Origin: an uncultured Collinsella sp.
GTDB taxonomy: Bacteria; Actinomycetota; Coriobacteriia; Coriobacteriales; Coriobacteriaceae
NCBI GenBank assembly: GCA_902493145.1
Contig: CABUOA010000007.1
Coordinates: forward strand, 13,858-77,857
Reading direction: 5' to 3'
Length of the DNA stretch: 64,000 bases
A program made the translations under genes and the position numbers. Every line of letters starts with the position of its first letter. Within the stretch, counting starts at the first letter, position 1. Below, piece by piece: positions 8,373 to 18,645 of this stretch. The notes under the pieces are model-generated. The model saw nothing but the letters and a program-made list of their open reading frames with translations. It did not search any database and was not told where the DNA came from.

Positions 8373-9335
8373 CTAATCCACAATGACAAGGAATGTCGTG
8401 TAGAGACCCAGATGGAGCCTGTCGCTGTTTTCGATTTCCACCGGGGGATAGATCTTGCCGGGCTCGCGTTGGTCGCGCGGCGGCTCAATCACAATATCGC
8501 CGTCGCCCGCGCCCGATTCGAGCACTGTGCCGTTGGTCGATCCAAGGCCCTGGGCGTACCAGTGCTCACCCTCAAGCCAAATGCGAAGATGCTCGCGCGA
8601 TGCGTCGGCGCCCACATCGGTGATGCTGGGCGAGGTTTTGGGCAAAGAACCAATTACCGTGCCGCGCGGATCGCGTGTGAGGGGATGGATTTGCATGTCG
8701 GCGCAGTTGTCGGCATGGGTTCTGAGCAGACCGAGGTTGGGGGCGACAGTGCGCGGCTGCTCCAGGCTGCTCATAAAGCCACGTCCGACGGTAGTTTCGG
8801 TGGTGCCAAAGTGCCCGCCTGTCTTGCTGTCGCAAAAGCGCTCGACGGTGGCCACGCCTTGGATGGGGTCAGCGAGCGCCCCCGTTGCCACAAAGAGCAT
8901 AAGGTAAAGCGTACTCTTCTCGCGCACGGCATTGCCGTCAAAGTTGTCGATGCGATTGAGGGCATTTGCATATAGGCGGCTGTCCAACTTGTAGCTGGCG
9001 AGAGCCGACATCATTTCGTTGGCGGCCGGGCCGCGATAGTGCTCGGCGATTGCCTGATAGGCGGACTCGCCGCTGCCGAGCTTGCTGCAGATTGCCGCGG
9101 AAAGATTGAGCGTGGTGATGGCAAAGTCGCTGTAGATGGCGGGCGCGCACTGGTCAGGCTCGCGATGGACGATGTAACGGGTGAGATACGAGCGGTTGGA
9201 AGAGCATTTCTCGAGCAGGGTACTGCCGAGATAAGAGTTTCCATTGATGAGCATTCGGGCGATCTCGAGATGTTTAAGACCGCCGAACGAGCGAATATCG
9301 TTATAGAGGACCGAGCAAGGCGTCTCTGCTGCCAC
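8373..9335 (-). CDS. FHA-domain protein
   Basis: This 320-residue protein has a C-terminal forkhead-associated domain (about residues 220-315) with TVIGSL, SREH and GSTNGT, the phosphothreonine-binding loops. The N-terminal 200 residues are mostly helical and match nothing I recognise. I choose GTG 9335 because AAAGGAGG lies at the right distance; the frame extends to a TTG at 9365 without a site. It sits upstream of the Ser/Thr kinase in the same direction but is separated by a terminator and the 19-bp inverted repeat. By family analogy it would bind phosphorylated targets of that kinase; this is not shown by the sequence. Confidence 0.82.
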   Translation of the reverse strand: MAAETPCSVLYNDIRSFGGLKHLEIARMLINGNSYLGSTLLEKCSSNRSYLTRYIVHREPDQCAPAIYSDFAITTLNLSAAICSKLGSGESAYQAIAEHYRGPAANEMMSALASYKLDSRLYANALNRIDNFDGNAVREKSTLYLMLFVATGALADPIQGVATVERFCDSKTGGHFGTTETTVGRGFMSSLEQPRTVAPNLGLLRTHADNCADMQIHPLTRDPRGTVIGSLPKTSPSITDVGADASREHLRIWLEGEHWYAQGLGSTNGTVLESGAGDGDIVIEPPRDQREPGKIYPPVEIENSDRLHLGLYTTFLVIVD

Positions 9336-9514
9336 GGATACCTCCTTTGACTGCTTCCTAGCCAATATGGCGATAGGAATTAATGGCCCCCGGTGGGCGA
9401 CGTATTAAATGGCTGCGCAATAAATAGCGTAACCAAAGCAACATTATAGGCCACATGTTCGAAATTGCAGGAAGACTGAGAGATTTGGTTTGGACTGGAC
9501 GGAAATCCCCCTCT

Positions 9515-9653
9515 GTCTTGTTCTGTAACATTTAGGGCCGATTTTACTCGGTAACTGTTACAGATTGAGACGTTTGTGAACCGTGTCGACCGTTTGTCTC
9601 GACCTGTAACACGCAGAGGAAGATTTGCCCTGTAGATGTTACAGATTGAGACA
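9515..9653. repeat. 80-bp-period inverted-repeat array, cluster 3 (2 units)
   Basis: Units with arms at 9515-9529 / 9557-9571 and 9596-9610 / 9638-9653, both with 27-nt loops and 81 bp between left arms. The arms are slightly diverged (GTCTTGTTCTGTAAC, GTCTCGACCTGTAAC). They lie in the 590-bp divergent gap (9336-9925) between the FHA gene and the DEAD-box helicase. The rest of that gap shows no gene; it should carry both promoters, but none is clear. Confidence 0.88.
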
Positions 9654-9925
9654 ATCGGCCGGGCCCACCTCGAGCCCGCCTCGTCATCTGTGGTTTACGT
9701 GGGGGCATGCGAAGCACGGGTATACTAACCCGCGGCGAATCTGCTCCATCGCTTAGAGCTGCTGCGTCTGGACGGCGCGTGATAGGGCTGCCAAAGCGAT
9801 CGCCAGCGTGCTGAGCAACGTCCTCTCTGTGCGCACCCGTTTTTGTATGTATTAGCGCACTACCAAGCACGCCCGCGCGGCCGCATGCCGTGCCCATTGC
9901 GCGTGCAGATAAGGAACAACAACAT

Positions 9926-12175
<2,250 letters not shown>

Positions 12176-12208
12176 GATGCGCATCGCCCACTAGAGCGAG
12201 GTGAACCA

Positions 12209-12244
12209 AGGGCCCTGAGCAACTACGCTCGGGGCCCTTTTTGT
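12209..12244 (+). terminator. Intrinsic terminator of the DEAD-box gene
   Basis: Stem AAGGGCCC-T-GAGC pairs with GCTC-G-GGGCCCTT around ACTAC-type loop bases and is followed by TTTTTGTTT. Confidence 0.85.
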
Positions 12245-12351
12245 TTGCCGTATCCGATCGCTAGTTCAAATGTGATTTTCTCGGGAATGCATCTGGGGGA
12301 TGCTGAGGACCTATTTTCCGCCATGCAGCAATGGGTCCTATGGGGTGCGCC

Positions 12352-12584
12352 GTGCATTTTTTGGAGTATTCTGCAGTTCGAGTTGTCTGCATATGATTCG
12401 ACGTCGCCAACGGTGGCCTTCGGATATCCCTAGCGAGCGTTCCGAGTCAGATTTCGCCGTTTTCCGGAGCAGGGGCGCGTCATTCTCGCCATGTCGGGAC
12501 TTAGAATGATACGGCGCCCTACAGTTTTGCCCACCCGCGGCGGTGCTGGCGCGGTCACGTTGCAGAATACTCCGTTTTTTGCAC
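12352..12584. repeat. 233-bp dispersed element with inverted ends (copy 1)
   Basis: Left end GTGCATTTTTTGGAGTATTC (12352 on) and right end, which read in reverse complement starts GTGCAAAAAACGGAGTATTC (12584 down), form inverted ends of about 24 bp. A second copy of 234 bp is at 31657-31890. The right-hand part and about 25 bp beyond the right end (GGTACC region) are alike in both copies, while the middle has diverged. No open frame inside has a ribosome-binding site. The element occupies most of the 620-bp gap 12176-12796. Confidence 0.7.
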
Positions 12585-12700
12585 GGGCCAGGATGGGGTA
12601 CCTCAGGAGAACACGGCGGTATCCCGTAAATATATACAATCTGTACCGTAATTAATACAAAACGAAGAGGCAGACAGCGTAGGGTGGGTGCATTGGGGTG

Positions 12701-12714
12701 TTTGGTGCACCAAA
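12701..12714. promoter_or_regulatory. Perfect palindrome upstream of the EFR1 gene
   Basis: TTTGGTGCACCAAA is a 14-bp perfect palindrome. It lies just upstream of a TATACT -10-like box (12734-12739), so it would cover the -35 region of the gene at 12797. It is a candidate operator, but it also shares the GGTGCACC core of the local intergenic repeats. Confidence 0.45.
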
Positions 12715-12796
12715 ACGGGGATCCCACGTACCGTATACTCTGGCTGGATGTGAAAACGGCTTGACGCGTTGCCAGGCGTAGGGGGAGGGTGCCTCG

Positions 12797-13558
12797 ATGG
12801 ACGTATTCGAAATTGTGTTTAGTCCGACGGGTGGAACGCGGAAGGTGTCTGGCCTTGTGGCCGGGGCGCTGGACAAAAATACCGTTACCGTCGATCTGAC
12901 CGATAGCGGGCTAGATTTCAGCGCTGTCTCGATGACTGAGGACGATGTGGCCGTAATCTCTGTGCCGGCGTATGCCGGTAGAATCCCGGCTTTGGTGGCT
13001 GACCGGTTGGGCATGGTGCGCGGCAACGGGGCTCGGGCTGTTTTGGTTTGTGTATACGGAAACCGCGCGTTTGAGGACACGCTCGTAGAGCTGGAGGACG
13101 TTGCGAAGCGCGCCGGATTTAGGGTGGTTGCAGCGGTTTCTGCTATTGCTGAGCATTCCGTTGCTCGTCAGTTTGCTGCTGGGCGACCGGATGCGCAGGA
13201 TGCGGCGCAGCTCGCAGAGTTTGCGCAGCAAATTCAGCAAAAGCTGTTGACTGAGGATGCATCCGAGCCCTCTATTCCTGGCAATCGTCCTTATAAACAA
13301 GCCGGAGGTCACCGCATGGCACCCGAGGCAACAGAGGATTGCGTCTCCTGCGGTGCATGCGCCGCGGCGTGCCCCGTTTGTGCTATCGACAAGGGCGACC
13401 CCAAGCGAGCAGCTGGCGAGGCGTGCATCTCCTGCATGCGCTGCATTGCCGTATGTCCGCGAGGCGCTCGCAAGCTTGATCCCAACAAGCTATCCGCTGT
13501 TTCCCAGATGCTGAGCAAGGCTTGCGTCGTGCGGAAGGAATGCGAGCTCTTCATCTAG
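12797..13558 (+). CDS. EFR1-family flavodoxin-ferredoxin fusion
   Basis: This 253-residue electron-transfer protein has an N-terminal flavodoxin-like fold (FMN loop SPTGGTRKV near residue 9, VPAYAGR loop near 57) joined to a C-terminal two-cluster ferredoxin (CVSCGACAAACPVCAI and CISCMRCIAVCPRGA). The family is widespread in anaerobes as a soluble electron carrier of unknown partner. GGGAGG precedes ATG 12797. It stands alone between two repeat elements; the hydrogenase operon 5 kb away is a possible partner, but nothing in the sequence links them. Confidence 0.88.
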   Translation: MDVFEIVFSPTGGTRKVSGLVAGALDKNTVTVDLTDSGLDFSAVSMTEDDVAVISVPAYAGRIPALVADRLGMVRGNGARAVLVCVYGNRAFEDTLVELEDVAKRAGFRVVAAVSAIAEHSVARQFAAGRPDAQDAAQLAEFAQQIQQKLLTEDASEPSIPGNRPYKQAGGHRMAPEATEDCVSCGACAAACPVCAIDKGDPKRAAGEACISCMRCIAVCPRGARKLDPNKLSAVSQMLSKACVVRKECELFI

Positions 13559-13570
13559 TGCATACGAAAT

Positions 13571-13635
13571 TGGTGCATTGGGGACAGGCTAATCTGCACC
13601 AACCTGGTGCAAACAAACCTGTCCCCAACGCACCA
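13571..13635. repeat. Nested cruciform repeat (GGGGACAGG family)
   Basis: TGGTGCATTGGGGACAGG (13571-13588) pairs with 13618-13635 with one mismatch. Inside, TGCACCA (13595-13601) pairs with TGGTGCA (13605-13611). A half copy of a second family (CCGGCAGAAAAGGAACGTCC and following) is at about 13656-13685; its full form is at 25154-25211. No T-run follows, so termination is doubtful. Confidence 0.75.
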
Positions 13636-13736
13636 GAGTGAGGAGTGCCCCTGGGTGCCGGCAGAAAAGGAACGTCCCTAAGTGCCGCCTAAATACCGTT
13701 TATCGAAGAAAAAATACCGCTCACCGGTCATAATGA

Positions 13737-13764
13737 TTGTTCTGGCTTTGGGCTTGTCTACAAT
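13737..13764 (+). promoter_or_regulatory. Likely promoter of the alpha-glucoside PTS operon
   Basis: TTGTTC (13737-13742), a 16-bp spacer and TACAAT (13759-13764) form a plausible sigma-70-type promoter. Transcription would begin near 13771 and leave a leader of about 130 nt before the EIIA start. Confidence 0.55.
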
Positions 13765-13789
13765 AACTCCCGTAAAAAGAAATGCGGAA

Positions 13790-13821
13790 GGTTACCGAGT
13801 CCCTCGGACGTGGGCCTAACC
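13790..13821 (+). promoter_or_regulatory. Possible RAT/attenuator stem-loop for the LicT-type protein
   Basis: In the leader, GGTTA (13790-13794) pairs with TAACC (13817-13821), and a tighter CCGAG/CTCGG hairpin (13795-13807) lies inside. Size and the GG..CC ends recall ribonucleic antiterminator sites. No clear terminator T-run is visible after it, so the assignment is weak. Confidence 0.35.
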
Positions 13822-13901
13822 AAAGTCTTTGAACGGGTGTGTCTCTATGGATGCATTCGCTTGATTTTGGTTGGGCTATATTTATGAAGGGACATGCCAC
13901 C

Positions 13902-14414
13902 ATGGGTTTCTTTTCTCGCCTGATGGGCGGTTCGGATGAGCAGAAGACTGCAGCTTCCGAGTTCGAAATCCTCGCTCCCGTTTCCGGCGAGCTTGTTCAT
14001 CTAGAAAATACCAATGACCCCGCTTTTAGCAGCCGTGCCGTGGGCGATGGCGTTGCCGTGGTTCCCCAAGAGGGAACGGTGTGCGCTCCTGTTTCCGGCA
14101 CCGTCGCGGCGCTGTTCCCGACCGAGCATGCACTGGGCATCATGTCCGACGACAGCTCTGCTCAGGTGATGCTGCATATCGGAATCGACACTGTTAAACT
14201 TGAGGGCAAGGGCTTCCATGCGCTTGTTGCCCAGGGTGACCATGTCGACGCGGGCCAGCCCCTCGTCGAGGTCGATTTCGACGCGGTCCGCGCCGCCGGC
14301 TTCGATCCCACGGTCTTCGTTATCGTGTGCGAGCGTTCGGAGAACTCGACTCTTCGTGAGCACGCTTCCGGCCCTGTTGCTGTTAAAGAGCCTGTCGTCT
14401 GGCTTTCCGAGTAA
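13902..14414 (+). CDS. PTS glucose-family EIIA protein
   Basis: This 170-residue soluble phosphocarrier takes phosphate from HPr on the His of MLHIGIDT and passes it to EIIB. The rest of the EIIA-Glc fold is visible (APVSGELVHL, AVVPQEG, GDHVDAGQPLVEVD). ATG 13902 lies 9 nt behind AGGGA and starts a typical MGFFSRLMGG helix; the frame is open upstream without a better site. It is the first gene of a four-gene operon (EIIA, antiterminator, EIICB, GH4 hydrolase). Being separate from EIICB, it completes that transporter. Confidence 0.92.
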   Translation: MGFFSRLMGGSDEQKTAASEFEILAPVSGELVHLENTNDPAFSSRAVGDGVAVVPQEGTVCAPVSGTVAALFPTEHALGIMSDDSSAQVMLHIGIDTVKLEGKGFHALVAQGDHVDAGQPLVEVDFDAVRAAGFDPTVFVIVCERSENSTLREHASGPVAVKEPVVWLSE

Positions 14415-14432
14415 ATTCTTGTGGTGGGTACC

Positions 14433-15287
14433 GTGGTTATCAAGCGAGTTTTCAACAACAACGTCGCAATGGTCACTTCGGACGATGGCTCTGAGCTCAT
14501 CGTCATCGGTCGAGGCCTCTGCTTTGGCCGTCATGCCGGCGATGCTATCGATGAAGCATCGGTCGAAAAGACCTACGCGTTGCAGGAGGGAACTTCTCAG
14601 GATTCGCGTACGATTGACCGCTTGGCACATCTTTTAGAGTCCATCCCCACCGTCAACCTCGTGATTTCCGAGGACATCGTTCAGATGCTTCGTCGAGAGC
14701 TCAATGTTGATATCAACGACAAGATTCTCATTGCTCTCGCAGACCATATCAGCCTTGCTTTGGAGCGCGAGCGCAAGGGCGTCCCCTGCGAGAATCCGTT
14801 GCTGCTCGAGATCCAGCAGTTCTATCGCAAGGAGTATGCGCTTGCGGGCCGTGCGCTGCAGATTGTCAAGGAGTATATGGGCATCCAGATGAGCGAAGAA
14901 GAGCAGGGTTTTATTACGCTGCATATCGTCAACGCCACCATGCCGCAACGCTCCGACCGTCTCATCATCTCGGTCCAGCTTGTTCGCGACGTGCTTGCGA
15001 TTGTTTCCGAGCGCTATGCTACGACCCTCGATGACACCTCGCTGCCCTATGAGCGTTTCGTCCGCCACCTGCAGTTTTTCGCACAGCGGGCGCTTGACCC
15101 CGCGGCCGGGCAGATCAATGGCGACGCGCTGTTCCGTATCGATGAAACGGCGTATCCGAGGGCGTTCTCGTGTGCGGAGTCAATTGCCGACCACTTAGCG
15201 TCTACCTATAACGTTGTCGTTACCGATGCCGAGAAGAGTTATCTCGCATATCACATTGTTAACCTGCTTGGAGAACCTGGTCTCTAG
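14433..15287 (+). CDS. licT: LicT/BglG-family transcription antiterminator
   Basis: This 284-residue RNA-binding regulator has an N-terminal CAT domain (VIKRVFNNNVAM, typical of the family start) and two PTS regulation domains with their conserved His (ADHISLAL and TLHIVNAT in PRD1; RFVRHLQFF and AYHIVNLLG in PRD2). PTS-dependent phosphorylation of these His would set its activity. I choose GTG 14433 because the family begins right before the IKxxxNNN strand; an in-frame GTG at 14421 is the alternative. It probably controls the operon it sits in through a leader antiterminator. Confidence 0.9.
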   Translation: MVIKRVFNNNVAMVTSDDGSELIVIGRGLCFGRHAGDAIDEASVEKTYALQEGTSQDSRTIDRLAHLLESIPTVNLVISEDIVQMLRRELNVDINDKILIALADHISLALERERKGVPCENPLLLEIQQFYRKEYALAGRALQIVKEYMGIQMSEEEQGFITLHIVNATMPQRSDRLIISVQLVRDVLAIVSERYATTLDDTSLPYERFVRHLQFFAQRALDPAAGQINGDALFRIDETAYPRAFSCAESIADHLASTYNVVVTDAEKSYLAYHIVNLLGEPGL

Positions 15288-15386
15288 GCATAACGTGCCC
15301 ACACATCGATTGATATAAGGCAAGGCTCACGGTCTTGTCCAGGGCACATCTGTCTTAATTTGCGGAAAAGGAAGGGGAGTACCGCT

Positions 15387-17003
15387 ATGACCGCAAAAAA
15401 GAAGTTCAATTTCAAAGCGCCGTTGGAGGTGTTCGCGAAGTCAATCGTTCAGCCGATGATGTATCTCTCGGTTGCCGGCATTCTGCTCATCGTGGGCATT
15501 ATTCTGACCAACAAGACCATCTGCGCCGTGATCCCTGTGCTGGGCTCCGGTCCGTTCCAGCTTGTGGGCACCGTTGTCTATCAGTCGCTGATGTTTATCA
15601 TCAACAACCTCTCGATTCTGTTCTGCGTGGGCATCGCCGGCGCCATGGCAAAGAAGAACAAGGGCCATGCTTCGCTGATTGCCCTGATGTCGTTCTTCCT
15701 GTTCCTGCAGGCTAACAACATCGTGCTCAACGCCACCGGCTCTCTTGCCGAAGCGAGCGGCATGCTCGGTCTTACCGGAACCGGCCAGAGCACCGTTATG
15801 GGCATTCAGGTGCTCGATACCGGCGTGTTTGGCGGCATCATTCTTGGTTGCATCACCGGTGCCGTGTTCAACAAGTACTCGAACAAGCAGTTCCCCATTG
15901 CCCTTTCGATGTTCTCGGGCGTTCGCTTCCCGTTCCTGATCATGATCATCATCTCCTGGATCATGGGCGCTGGCTTCTGCATCGTTTGGCCTCCGGTTCA
16001 GGGCGCCATCTCCTCCGTTGCCGGCATCATTAAGGAGTCGGGCAACATCGGTCTGTTTATCTACGGCATGCTCAACAAGCTGCTCGTTCCCACCGGCCTG
16101 CACCACCTCATCTACACCCCGTTCCAGTTCTCCGATGTGGGCGGCACCCTTACGCTGGGTGATCAGGTTATCGCCGGCGCCTATCCCATCCGTGTTGCCG
16201 AGATGGCGATGACGGGCCAGCCCTTCTCCGATAGCACCTACTTCAACAGCTACACCTTCAACAACCTGTGGCCCTACATCGGTATCGGTCTCGCCTTTAT
16301 CTTCACCGCTTACAAGGGGAACAAGGATAAGACCAAGGCCGTTATCATCCCGCTGATCATCACCGCCGTGCTCTCCTGCGTGACCGAGCCCATGGACTTC
16401 CTCTTTGTCTTTGCCGCTCCCGTGCTCTTTGTCGTTCACTCGATTCTTTCCGGCATCTTCCTGGTTCTGCTCAAGGTCCTCTCCGTGCCCGCTTCGACTG
16501 CAGGCGGCATCATCAACATCGTGGTTTCCAACCTGGTCCTCGGTGTCGACAAGACCAACTGGCCGGTTATGCTGGTGCTTGGAGTCGTCAACGCCGCTCT
16601 GTACTTCTTCCTCTTCACCTTCCTTATTAAGAAGCTCAACCTCCACACGCCTGGTCGCGAGGAAGAGTCCGAGCTTGCTGAGTCCGTTGCCGAGGGCGAG
16701 GCCGCCGCGTCTGTCGCGGTGAAGCAGGGCGCTGTTGCCGCGGCCCCCGCAGAGGGCGTCGATGCAGGTATTGCCGACCTGGTCGCAGGTCTTGGTGGCA
16801 AGGACAACATCGAGGAGCTCGAGAACTGCTTTACGCGTCTCCGCGTGAACGTTAAGAACCCGGACCTCATCAATGAGGACCTCATCAACCACGTGCCCAA
16901 CAGCGGCATCAACCGCAACGGCAATAATATCCAGATCATCTTTGGCATGAAGGTCGCCGAGATGCGCGACAAGGTCGAAAACGCAATTGAGAAGGAGCAG
17001 TAA
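15387..17003 (+). CDS. PTS EIICB permease, glucose/alpha-glucoside family
   Basis: This 538-residue integral membrane transporter has an EIIC domain with about ten hydrophobic segments (residues 1-425), an acidic Ala-rich linker, then an EIIB domain whose phosphorylated Cys is in ENCFTRLRVNV (about residue 488). The EIIC loop GLHHLIYTPFQF and ITAVLSCVTEPMDFLF are glucose-superfamily signatures. GGGGAG precedes ATG 15387. Because the next gene is a GH4 enzyme of the 6-phospho-alpha-glucosidase branch, the substrate is probably maltose or another alpha-glucoside. A 98-bp gap upstream contains a weak GGCAAG/CTTGTCC hairpin. Confidence 0.92.
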   Translation: MTAKKKFNFKAPLEVFAKSIVQPMMYLSVAGILLIVGIILTNKTICAVIPVLGSGPFQLVGTVVYQSLMFIINNLSILFCVGIAGAMAKKNKGHASLIALMSFFLFLQANNIVLNATGSLAEASGMLGLTGTGQSTVMGIQVLDTGVFGGIILGCITGAVFNKYSNKQFPIALSMFSGVRFPFLIMIIISWIMGAGFCIVWPPVQGAISSVAGIIKESGNIGLFIYGMLNKLLVPTGLHHLIYTPFQFSDVGGTLTLGDQVIAGAYPIRVAEMAMTGQPFSDSTYFNSYTFNNLWPYIGIGLAFIFTAYKGNKDKTKAVIIPLIITAVLSCVTEPMDFLFVFAAPVLFVVHSILSGIFLVLLKVLSVPASTAGGIINIVVSNLVLGVDKTNWPVMLVLGVVNAALYFFLFTFLIKKLNLHTPGREEESELAESVAEGEAAASVAVKQGAVAAAPAEGVDAGIADLVAGLGGKDNIEELENCFTRLRVNVKNPDLINEDLINHVPNSGINRNGNNIQIIFGMKVAEMRDKVENAIEKEQ

Positions 17004-17006
17004 ACA

Positions 17007-18389
17007 ATGATCATTACTCTGTGTGGTGGCGGATCCACCTTTACCCCCGGCATCGTCAAGTCCATCGCTCTGCGCAAGGACGAGCTCGACGTTGACGAGA
17101 TTCGTCTGTACGACATCAACGAGGAGCGCCAGCGCAAGATCGGCGTGCTCGTGGACTGGATTTTGCACGAGGACCTTGGCCTGGACATCAAGCTCACGGT
17201 GACCACCGACAAGGAGACTGCCTTTACGGACGCGAGCTTCGTGTTTGCCCAGATGCGCGTGGGCGGCTATGCCATGCGCGAGCAGGACGAGAAGATTCCG
17301 CTGCGTCACGGCTGCGTGGGCCAGGAGACCTGCGGTTGCGGCGGCCTTGCCTACGGCATGCGCACCATCTTCCCCATGGTCGAGCTGATCGATGACGTTG
17401 AGAAGTACGCCAAGAAGGACTACTGGATTCTCAACTACTCCAACCCTGCTGCCATCGTGTCCGAGGGCTGCCGCGTGCTGCGTCCCAACGCTCGCATCAT
17501 CAACATCTGCGACATGCCGATCGCGATCATCGACGTGGTTTGCGCCGCACTCGATATCGACAAGAAGGATGTCGAGTACGATTACTTTGGCCTCAACCAC
17601 TTTGGTTGGTTCACCTCGATCCGCCACAAGGGCGAGGAGGTGCTCCCGCAGCTGCGCGAGTACATCAAGGAGCACGAGATTCTGCTGCCCGACTCCTACC
17701 TCAAGGGCATGGGCTCGCTCATGGCAAAGAAGCCCGAGGAGGCCACTGACGAGCACCCCGAGCAGAACCGCCACACCAAGGGCAGCTGGTACTACGTCTG
17801 GAAGGGCGAGTACGAGATCATGGAGTGCTTCCCGGAGTACCTGCCTAACACGTATCTGAACTACTACCTGCAGCAGAAGGAGTTCGTCGAGCATTCCAAC
17901 CCCGAGCGCACCCGTGCTAACGAGGTTGAGGAGACGCGCGAGAAGAACCTCTTCGACGGCATCGACCACTACGAGAAGACCGGCGAGATCGACGAGAGTA
18001 CGTTCTATGCGGGCAGCCACGGCGACTGGATTGCCGACCTGGCCATCGCTCTGAAGAACGATACCAAGCAGCGCTTCCTGGTCATTTGCGAGAACAAGGG
18101 CGCTATCCCCAACATGCCCTACGACGCCATGGTCGAGCTGCCTGCCTACATTGGCAAGAACGGCCCCGAGGTCATCAGCCGTGACAACATTCCTCTGTTC
18201 CAGCAGGGTCTTATGATGCAGCAGCTGAACTCCGAGAAGCTCGTGGTCGAGGCCACGATCGAGGGTTCGTACGAGAAGGCGCTCAAGGCCTTTACGCTCA
18301 ACAAGACCGTGCCTTCGATGAAGGTCGCCAAGGAAGTTCTCGACGACATGATCGAGGCCAACAAGGGTTACTGGCCCGAGCTTAAGTAA
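17007..18389 (+). CDS. GH4 6-phospho-alpha-glucosidase
   Basis: This 460-residue NAD- and metal-dependent hydrolase of glycoside hydrolase family 4 cleaves phosphorylated alpha-glucosides brought in by the PTS. The dinucleotide loop is GGGSTFTPG at 7-15. The metal ligands are Cys168 in CDMP and His198 in GLNHFGW. In GH4, CDMP marks the 6-phospho-alpha-glucosidases (GlvA, AglB), while CNVP-type motifs mark beta enzymes. The length matches GlvA (about 440). It begins 3 bp after EIICB with GAAGGAG inside that gene's end, so the two are translated together. Confidence 0.93.
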   Translation: MIITLCGGGSTFTPGIVKSIALRKDELDVDEIRLYDINEERQRKIGVLVDWILHEDLGLDIKLTVTTDKETAFTDASFVFAQMRVGGYAMREQDEKIPLRHGCVGQETCGCGGLAYGMRTIFPMVELIDDVEKYAKKDYWILNYSNPAAIVSEGCRVLRPNARIINICDMPIAIIDVVCAALDIDKKDVEYDYFGLNHFGWFTSIRHKGEEVLPQLREYIKEHEILLPDSYLKGMGSLMAKKPEEATDEHPEQNRHTKGSWYYVWKGEYEIMECFPEYLPNTYLNYYLQQKEFVEHSNPERTRANEVEETREKNLFDGIDHYEKTGEIDESTFYAGSHGDWIADLAIALKNDTKQRFLVICENKGAIPNMPYDAMVELPAYIGKNGPEVISRDNIPLFQQGLMMQQLNSEKLVVEATIEGSYEKALKAFTLNKTVPSMKVAKEVLDDMIEANKGYWPELK

Positions 18390-18419
18390 AAGCAACAGGG
18401 TCGCTGGCCGCATACCTGG

Positions 18420-18459
18420 AGCAATGCCCCGTCCACGTGATTGCGTGGGCGGGGCATTG
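18420..18459 (+). terminator. Stem-loop at the end of the PTS operon
   Basis: GCAATGCCCCGTCCACG pairs with CGTGGGCGGGGCATTGT with one G-T pair. The T-run is poor (TCATTTGG), so termination may be inefficient or factor-aided. Confidence 0.6.
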
Positions 18460-18461
18460 TC

Positions 18462-18485
18462 ATTTGGTAACGCGTTTTACCAAAT
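18462..18485. promoter_or_regulatory. 9-bp palindrome upstream of the hydrogenase operon
   Basis: ATTTGGTAA (18462-18470) pairs perfectly with TTACCAAAT (18477-18485) around CGCGTT. It lies 160 bp before the first hydrogenase-operon gene and could be an operator for a redox or carbon regulator. No regulator can be named. Confidence 0.45.
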
Positions 18486-18645
18486 ATGGCATTTATCTGC
18501 GTTAATGTTCTATTTCACCGCCGAGGGTGACATTTCATACCGCCTGCCGAACTGCGTGGAGACCTAACAACTTTTTAGGTCAGTGTTGTGCGTGTAGCAA
18601 CTTCGCCCGGCCTCGCCTCCGGGCTGCCATGTGAGAGGGGATCTT

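Noticed and set aside
12245..12796. Short frames in the gap after the DEAD-box gene
   Set aside because: None has a ribosome-binding site or protein-like composition, and the dispersed 233-bp element explains the interval.
15288..15386. A second antiterminator site before EIICB
   Set aside because: Only a weak GGCAAG/CTTGTCC hairpin is visible, without a terminator alternative.
15441..18413. 990-codon antisense frame across EIICB and GH4
   Set aside because: It spans two well-motifed genes and their junction, and its translation (His, Asp, Val and Leu rich) resembles no protein. Long antisense frames are expected at this GC content.
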